Positions 57,201 to 64,000 of a stretch of DNA of 64,000 nucleotides are shown here, in pieces. The first letter of the stretch is position 1; the number at the start of each line of letters is the position of its first letter. The translations under genes and the position numbers were made by a program. The DNA comes from Romanomermis culicivorax (Eukaryota; Nematoda; Enoplea; Mermithida; Mermithidae), in NCBI GenBank assembly GCA_963922205.1, contig CAWUHX010000317.1, forward strand, positions 186,001 to 250,000. Direction: 5' to 3'. The notes beneath the pieces are model-generated. The model was not told the DNA's origin. It worked only from the letters and a program-made list of their open reading frames with translations, and searched no databases.

Positions 57201-58312
57201 TTCTCTGGAAGTATATTCCAACTGGACAATTGTCTGGACCATAGGCCTAATTCATTTTTGGCTTCAGTGGACAGAACAATGGGTGCATCATGTGACCCAT
57301 GAAATTTGAGCGCCTCAATCATACAAGTTTGAAGATACCTACTATATAAATATGCTTGAATAATAGACTGGCTAACTGAAGTTATGATTCCTAGCAGGTG
57401 GGCTAGGTCTCTGGCAATAACAAAATTTGCATTAATAAGAACTCTGCATTTGTTTATGGTTGACATGATTTTGTCATCAGAAATGCTAAACAACATCGAA
57501 ACTGAGTCCACTAGGAGGCCGAGGAAAGTTATTTTCTGGACAGTCGCTGTCTCGGATTTCTCTTCAGTTATGATGAACCCCAAATTTGTTAGAATATACG
57601 AAACTAAGGGGATATCATTTTTCAGGCCTAGTGGAGTTTGGTTCATCAGGAGCATATCGTCTAGATATATAATAATTTGCAGACCCATCTGTTGAACCAG
57701 AGAAGCAAAAGGTTTAAGCTTTTATAAAAACACGAGAGGCTGAGGCCAGTCCGAATGGTAGACAATTAAAATGAAAACACTGCCTTGACCATTCGAAAGA
57801 TAAGAACTTTCTGTGTTTGTCAGCAATAGGAATAGCAAAATAAGTGTCTTTTAGATTACTTTTTGGGAAAAAATTGCCTGGTTGCAAAAGATCTTTTAGC
57901 ATCGGAATGCTTTCCATTTTGAAATGTTCATGAAAAATGAAATGATTCAAGGGTCGGAGATTAATGACGTTCCTCAAGTCTCCTGTCTTTTTGGGAACAA
58001 AAAAGAGATGAGAAAGCCAAATGTCATGTATATCACCTGGAGAGATTGAAAATGGGGAAATGGCTCCTTTCTCTACCAGTGCACTGATTTCTTCATTTAT
58101 CAGTTCTTGCTTCCTTGGGGAAAGCTTTAATGGTTGTTAGGCCGAAAAATCTGCCCAGGAGGCCATGTATGAAAGTCAAGTGAGAGGCCTGCAGCAATGG
58201 CTAGGACCCAAGGGTCAGAAGAAATAAGTCTCCAGTTATGGAAGAAAAACGGTAACCTACCACTAATTTGATGATTAGGTGTTACACAAGATAAAAAATT
58301 TAAATTTTCCAA
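57128..58312 (-). pseudogene. DIRS reverse transcriptase
   Basis: In order on the - strand: RPLNHFIFHEHFKMES, DLKDTYFAIPI-like segment (KSNLKDTYFAIPIADKHR), FNCLPFGLASASRVF, and after a frame change near 57700 IIYLDDMLLM with the catalytic aspartates. The thumb region runs to about 57250. The upstream part (58312-58000) is less clear. Confidence 0.85.
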
Positions 58313-59009
58313 ATCATACCTGAATGTGTTGGATGTGGGACAAAAGTCCTTCCCATCATCAGGGGGTGTTTTGAACAGTTTCCAGGGTCCACTTGAATTT
58401 TTCGATGGCCCACCTAGATTTTGTCAGGCCACAGCTAAGGTTTTATCTTTAGGGTCTCGCTCTTTGAGTTTGCTGCAAAGCAAACGTCCAAAAAGAGGTG
58501 GAGGAGTGATTTTAGTTGATGGGTCCAAGCATGGCTAGACGTTCTCATCGATAGCCACATTGACGGGCAAAATTTCAGGTAAAATTTTGGTATTTAATCC
58601 CAAAATGTGTAAAATTTCGTAACATCTGTTGACTGTAATGTCGTGTAACACCAAAGAAAAATGGCATAAACTGAGGCGTACTGCCTCCTGGATGTGGCAC
58701 AAATCCCTACTATCTTACTCAATTTCATTCAGAATGGCGATTAAAGGAAAAACACATTCTAATAAGGCCTGGTTTACATTATGAAGATTCTCGTCTTTAC
58801 ATACTGGCCATTTGTTTGCCTGTTCCAGGAAGAGACATAAATTGTTGTCAATAGCTGGAGCAATGTCCATGTTGCAATCTGGGATTGCCATTTGGGTATA
58901 ATGCTCCTTGCCTGCCTAGGTTTCCTCGAAGCATGTCGAGAGTTCCTGAGTGGCTATTAGCTTGGTTTTAGGCTGAAGAGATAAACGTTGATGTTTGACC
59001 AAGGGGTCA

Positions 59010-59405
59010 TCAAGAAACTGGCATTACGGCCTGTGGGTCATTTGATGCTGGAGCATCATCCTGCAGTGTATCGTCAATGACTGACGAGCCATGACTGCTT
59101 GAATGATGACGTTTTCTATTAGAGGAAAAGCACTTGTTGCTGATGGCACTACCATTGCTGGATACGCTTTTGTTGCCATCATCATCTAAATCGCCACCAG
59201 GCGTTTTAGCCCTGTCGCTATCAATATCGGAGACTGCCTCAGTGTCCAAAGCTTTGTCAGCGATGAGGCATAATTTGATCGAATCCTCCAGCAATTTCAA
59301 AGAAGTTCTCGAAATCTTCGACACAATAGATATAGTGTCCGAAAAAACAAAACAATAATAAAAGTGACCACAAGCTAAGAGCTCAACTGAATACTGAATG
59401 GTCAC
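59010..59405 (-). pseudogene. DIRS Gag-like frame
   Basis: 131 residues: a hydrophobic/helical start, then an acidic and Ser-rich segment (SDIDSDRAKTPGGDLDDD, SSNRKRHHSSSHGSS). Its position right after the right terminal repeat fits DIRS ORF1. It overlaps the terminal repeat by a few bases. The frame stops early, and 58320-59000 carries no long frame. Confidence 0.5.
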
Positions 59406-59521
59406 TCAGATACCAAAGCAAGCTAAAACTCCACCTTTTTTAGCTTTTAAGTGAGCTCATTGGCTTATAGTTTGAGTGAATAAGCATATATTAAGTCGAG
59501 CTGTTTTTGTGTAGTAGAATA
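59390..59521. repeat. DIRS right inverted terminal repeat
   Basis: Inverted partner of 54823-54956. On the - strand it is the element's 5' end and probably carries its promoter. Confidence 0.9.
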
Positions 59522-60763
59522 GGCCCATCTCCTCATTCGCCACTCTATCGCCAAGATGCTAACTGGGCTGAGCAGCGTTCACAGCACGCCTGCACAATTT
59601 ATCTACCCGAAATGAAAGGCTGTGTCTGCCTGGGTCGGTTACCAGAAATTGAATTTCAGGTTACACTTGGAATCAAAGCTGGTTTCTTGAGAGTAAGTAG
59701 TCAGCGGCAATAACAATTAGACCAAGTTTCTAGTGTTATGTGGCATGTGGTCAAGCAGGAAACCATGATTTAGAAGCATCCCTATGATAAGTTCCCTATG
59801 ATAATCTATGATAACCTATGATAATCTTCCCTATGATAAGTTGAAAATTAATCACATCAGAATGAGATATTTTTGGTAGTTTCGTGTGCTGAGTTTTATG
59901 GTATCATTGGTTTTGCTTGGAAACGAAAATTCACTCCGCTACAATATGCCAGAGTTTTAAAATTGATGTATTTTTTTAATTTTTCCGTGGTCTTGCTAAC
60001 CAAACGATATTTCAGCATCAGATGGATCTTATTTATGAAAGAATATGCATTTTGCACAAGAAAGAATAATGTATCTTTTGGTGTAATATTCACAGTGGAT
60101 AATTCATACTACACTTTTTTAGACAGTTTAAAGTGTCAAAAATGAGCCGTCAAACTTGAAAAAATTTTGTTTATGTGAATTCCCGAGCACCTTCAGATCG
60201 GATGCCCCAGAATTTTATTTTCATATTTAATAGCCCATACATTTTTACTGTATTGGTTGAAGTTTCATCAAAATTTTCGCAAGGTTTTAAGCACAGCTCT
60301 GAAGAAGGCATACTTATAGAAATTTAGTTGTCACGACATTTTCCACGTAGTTCTTGTCTACTCCTTGTGATAACATTTATTATCTGTACTACAGAATTAA
60401 TGAATAACTAACGCACTGATGTGATAATTGTTTCATAAATTAGCATTTTACACTACATAAAGAAGTTTAATTTGTCCAAAATGAAAAGCAAAAAAATGGA
60501 AAATCCTGTTCATGCGCACTCCCGAGCACTTTCACAAATGGTTCTGTGGAATCATATAATTTTGTACCTTAGTTCATACATTCCTTCAGTAGCTGTGAAA
60601 GTAATATCGTGCACCGATTTGAGAGCTGTAGAGATTTGCACACACTGAACTGTCATTCAAATACTATTCGAACCTGGATAAATGCCCAATAACCAATTAA
60701 GTTCTGGGAATACAGAATGCTCCTTTGCCTAATACATAAGAAGAACAAATGTGGCTCAAAGTC
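59522..60763. other. Stretch without a recognised gene
   Basis: A 68-residue frame ending at 59713 is followed by GAGAGTAAGTAG, which could be an exon with a donor site, but I recognise no family. Imperfect CTATGATAA repeats occupy 59780-59842. A phrase CCCGAGCAC(C/T)TTCA recurs near 60183 and 60521. Confidence 0.35.
59780..59842. repeat. Short tandem repeat of CTATGATAA
   Basis: Five copies of CTATGATAA with TTCCC or AC linkers between them. Confidence 0.7.
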
Positions 60764-60766
60764 CTG

Positions 60767-61640
60767 GGGCCGGTTTCATCAAAGCGACTTAAGCTCCAGC
60801 TGAGCTGCACCTTAAGCTGCAGCTTAACTCTATATGTTATACCATTGTCGTTAAGCTGCAGCTCAGCTGTAGCTTAATTCGTACACAAAACATGTAGAGA
60901 AAGTTAAGCTACAGCTGAGCTGCACCTTAACGGCAATGCTATAACATATAGAGTTAAGCTATAGCTTAAGCTGCAGCTTAACTTTCCCGATATGTTTTGT
61001 GTAGGAATTAAGCTGCAGCTGAGCTGCACCTTAACTTTTCGTGTGAAGAATAATGTTTCCATGACGCATTGCCCGGATTTTATCCGAAAACTTTCCTTTC
61101 GATTATGGATTTTTTCACAGTCATTAGTAATGGTTTATCTACCATAAAAAATTTCGCTTTGTTGGAACTTTGCCAGTAGCTTGCGTAGGCAATTTTGGAA
61201 GTTTGTTAAACTATTATTCATGTTTATATGTCAAAATGGACGAAAAAACGGACGAACTAACGAAGTGCCAAAACGCTCATCCCCGAGTTGCCAGGCAAAA
61301 TTTTTTCTTGTCGATTGAAAATTCGATAATCGAACGAAAAGTTTTCGGGCGTAGTCCGCGCAATGAGCCATGGAAGCATTTCTTTATACGAAAAGTTAAG
61401 GTGCAGCTCAGCTGCAGCTTAACTCGTACACAAAACATATCGAGAAAGTTAAGCTGCAGCATAAGCTCTACATGTTATAGCATTGTCCTTAAGGTGCAGC
61501 GCAGCTGTAGCTTAACTTTCTCGACATGTTTTGTGTATGAGTTAAGCTACAGCTGAGCTGCAGCTTAACGACAATGGTATAACATATAGAGTTAAGCTGC
61601 AGCTCAGCTGGAGCTTAAGTCGCTTTGATGAAACGGGCCC
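60767..61640. mobile_element. 874-bp foldback element with long inverted repeats
   Basis: Ends GGGCCGGTTTCATCAAAGCG and CGCTTTGATGAAACGGGCCC. The first 43 bases pair with the last 43 with a single mismatch. CTG on both outer sides (60764-60766, 61641-61643) suggests a 3-bp target duplication. Inverted arms of about 260 bp are built from repeats of TTAAGCTGCAGCTCAGCTG and variants. The central 330 bp is unique and contains an ATG (61236) opening MDEKTDELTKCQNAHPRVAR, possibly a transposase N-terminus. The 3-bp duplication and ends suggest a Harbinger-like origin. Confidence 0.85.
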
Positions 61641-61790
61641 CTGATAAATTTTCATTGATCTAGCTTTGATGGTTGCTGTCGAAGTGCCTCAACTGAAAAA
61701 CGGAAAATTTTAAATAAATCAAAAATCGAGTGGTTATTTAAAATTCATTAACAGGAAAACGACAAGAGTTATTCAGATGCCCTTTGCTCA

Positions 61791-62048
61791 TACATGCACA
61801 TAAGGGGTAGGGGGGTAAACCCCCATACCTGAGACCCTGGCCATCCCCCCTGGCCTTAAGAAATTGTCAAACACCCCCCCCCGTGAACTTTTTTCAAGAC
61901 AGCTTTTTTGATGATTTTTTGCATATCTTGTATGAAAAACCAGCTTTCAGAACTTTTTTTTGTTTTTTTGCTCACCCGCCCCCCCTACCCCCTGGATAAA
62001 AAGTCCAAGGACCCTCCCCGCTGGAAAATTCTTGCCGTGCATGTCTGC
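61791..62048. repeat. Possible MITE with ACATGCAC ends
   Basis: TACATGCACATAAGGGG at the left, GCCGTGCATGTCTGCC at the right, poly-C and poly-G blocks inside. Similar wording appears at 51697-51740 and 52346-52365. No target duplication confirmed. Confidence 0.5.
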
Positions 62049-62632
62049 CTTTGCTGCATTGGAAAGACACTGCAATCTACTATTACTTGGTCTATTTTTG
62101 TGTGGCTGACATCACGTGCTATGAAACAGACTGCCTCCGACCATACAGCACTTTCTCACAGTTTATAAGATAGGCTGTAGTCTGACAGCCGACATTTTAT
62201 TTTGTTAACATTAAACTCGCAGCATCGATTTTTTTCAATCAAATTCCTGAAGTGGGAAATTTTTGTTGCGTCTCTTCTGAGGCATCCTGTTGCCCAAACG
62301 ATTGCAATCGGTGAAATTTTAAGAGTGTTTCGAATCACATATTTTTATTTGTCCAATCTGAACGTTTTCAACTTTTTCTGCATCTCATTAACGGCATGTT
62401 TGGTGGAATTAATCATCATTTTTGTACCAACTTTCAGAATGTGCAGACACCTGTCCCAAAACGGTAGACTAATCTGATTGAAATTTTATCGCAATGTGTT
62501 GGACATTAGTAGCAACAGAAATGAAGAAAAAGATTCGGTAGCATCATATGGGAAAGTGGCCAAGTAAGGCTCTACAGCATAAAAAGTGTAAAGTAAAGGA
62601 TTGGAAATTCTTTGTTATGTATGAACATAGAT

Positions 62633-62737
62633 CATTGTCTTCTGCATGTAATGAATATTTGGCTACAGAAACGCCTTTTCTGAGCTGTGATATTTCAAAA
62701 CACAATGAAAAATGTCTAAAAACGTAAAAATTCTAAA
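62633..62737. repeat. Direct repeat, copy 1
   Basis: ATTGTCTTCTGCATGTAATG through AAAAATGTCTAAAAACGTAAA recurs at 63321-63432 in the same orientation, about 690 bp away, with small indels. Confidence 0.75.
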
Positions 62738-63320
62738 CTCCGACAAAGATCTTTAATTTTCGTCTCTGTATCATCCTTAATTTCAATAAATTTGTTCCAC
62801 GCTCGTCTGGGTAAGCAGCCTGAAACTCTATATTCCACGAGTCTCCTCACCTCAACAATCTCCTTCCTTGACATTGTTCCCCTTACTCTCCTTACTCCTC
62901 AGAGTGATCTCTGTCCATTGAATCACTCCTCCTTTTTACAGTTTCATAGGGTGATCTCCTTCTCTAGGAATCAATCCATCAGGACCATTATTTCTCGGAG
63001 TGTTCCCCTTTCTTGGATTCACACTTTTTCACCCCAGAATGATCTCCTTTGCTTGGTATCTCTCTTCTGGGACAACCCGTAGGCTCTTCCACAATTCCTC
63101 TTAGGAATCAGGAACCATGACGTCTATCTCCCAGACTCCTACATCCAGGGGTGGTCACTCTCCAGTGATGGGCTCTCCACACAATTGGGGGTCACTCGTT
63201 TCAGCAGGTCAACTGGTGTAGTTATCCCCTACCTACAGTACCCAGCGGCCCACATCTCCTGTGGCCAATCTTTACACCCCAACCACATGACCTTCTCCAC
63301 CAACTTCCCGGAATGTGTGA

Positions 63321-63432
63321 CAATTGTCTTCTGCATGTAATGAATATTTGGCTATACAGTAACGCTTTTTCTAAGCTGTGATATTTCAAAACACGTATAC
63401 AGACTGAAAAATGTCTAAAAATGTAAAAATTC
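63321..63432. repeat. Direct repeat, copy 2
   Basis: Second copy of the segment at 62633-62737, with short insertions (ATAC, GTATACAGACT). The pair may mark the ends of an unrecognised element or a segmental duplication. Confidence 0.75.
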
Positions 63433-63714
63433 TGGTACCCAAAAGTAGTAAAGAGGGGGTTGTGTTTCGCAACTTGGGGGTCCACCACACACAAAACATG
63501 GGCAAATTTTTTTACCTGGCAGAGTGCCAAAAGCACTTGGGGGTCCGCCAGGGGTCCGCCTTTGGCTACCCCTGCTTATGCTTGGAGGAATAATGACATC
63601 ATTAGTGTCCTCCTCATTACATCTACTTCCTTGCTCTTTTATAATAAACCATGGTTGACTATTTATAAACAGAACTAAAACATTTGAGTTTTTCTTATAT
63701 CTATTTTATCGCCC

Positions 63715-63940
63715 TCAATTTTTTTTAAACTTACACCTATTTTTCCAAAAATTGTAGCCATTTTTTCAAAACCTGCACCAATTTTTTCAAAACTTGCACG
63801 GATTTTTTCAAATTTTCCTTCACTTCAACACATAAAAGTTGCACCAATTTTTTTTCAAAACTTGCACCGATCTTTTCAAAACTAGCTCTGATTTTTTCAA
63901 AACTTACACTGATTTTTTTTAAAACTTCATGAGTTTTTTT
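63715..63940. repeat. Degenerate tandem repeat, unit about 24 bp
   Basis: Repeats of TTTTTTCAAAACTTGCACCGA with substitutions, eight or so units. Confidence 0.75.
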
Positions 63941-64000
63941 ATCTTCTTACTTGCTTATGTCTTGAGTTTTTCTGAAATGTAGTTTCAAGATTGTTTTTCC

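Larger units (their letters stand above)
54784..59521 (-). mobile_element. DIRS-type retrotransposon, degenerate
   Basis: Two inverted terminal repeats (54823-54956 and 59390-59521) and an internal complementary region (about 55345-55435) that joins copies of both outer ends, the defining layout of DIRS elements. On the - strand: a Gag-like frame, reverse transcriptase with YLDD, RNase H with the DLFA region, and a tyrosine recombinase. Several frame changes show it is inactive. It sits 355 bp past the FBH1 stop. Confidence 0.92.
62049..64000. other. Right end of the window, no recognised gene
   Basis: Short frames (for example 62202-62477 +, hydrophobic) match nothing I know. It contains a duplicated 105-bp segment and a degenerate tandem repeat, listed separately. 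The 62860-63300 part is unusually rich in CTCC/ATCTCC phrases. Confidence 0.35.

Noticed and set aside
1..64000. CRISPR arrays, bacterial operons, rRNA or tRNA genes
   Set aside because: None seen. The repeats have transposon or palindrome structure, and the genes have introns.

Overview
The window is eukaryotic, and almost certainly from an invertebrate animal. Genes are split by GT-AG introns, the base composition is AT-rich, and most of the sequence is transposable elements in various states of decay. I cannot name the species. There is one clear host gene: an eight-exon F-box DNA helicase of the FBH1 family on the + strand (29620-54429). All exon phases agree and every helicase motif is present, so it looks intact. 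Its introns total about 22 kb and are filled with small DNA transposons.

Layout. 616-8269: a broken protein-primed type B DNA polymerase gene of the Polinton/virus-like kind, split by a complete hAT transposon (2966-6434) with a perfect 8-bp target duplication. 9638-18968: a nearly complete, young Ty3/gypsy LTR retroelement on the - strand with 4-bp target duplications. It carries an envelope-like glycoprotein between Gag and protease instead of after integrase. 18973-29600: non-autonomous DNA elements, including nested hAT-type MITEs, a Harbinger remnant and arrays of GC-rich palindromes. 29620-54429: FBH1 and its element-filled introns. 54784-59521: a degenerate DIRS-type retrotransposon on the - strand (reverse transcriptase, RNase H, tyrosine recombinase) with its inverted terminal repeats and internal complementary region. 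60767-61640: an 874-bp foldback element with 3-bp target duplication. 61644-64000: low-information sequence with small repeats.

The DNA elements fall into recurring families that can be defined from the window alone by terminal repeats and matching 8-bp target duplications: CATACCTGTAA ends, ATACATGTAA ends, CAGAG/CTCTG ends, CAGTGTTTTTT ends, and several longer single-copy types. Several are nested, which gives a relative order of insertion. A GC-rich hairpin (GGCGC-TTC-GCGCC) recurs inside elements whose ends are otherwise unrelated.

The most unusual object is the Ty3/gypsy element. Its envelope region has a signal peptide, paired cysteines, a central helical segment, a glycine-rich pre-membrane stretch and one transmembrane helix. 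It begins in the Gag frame and continues in the Pol frame after a -1 shift. The pattern suggests a class III (gB/chuvirus-type) fusogen, which is an inference from sequence pattern only.
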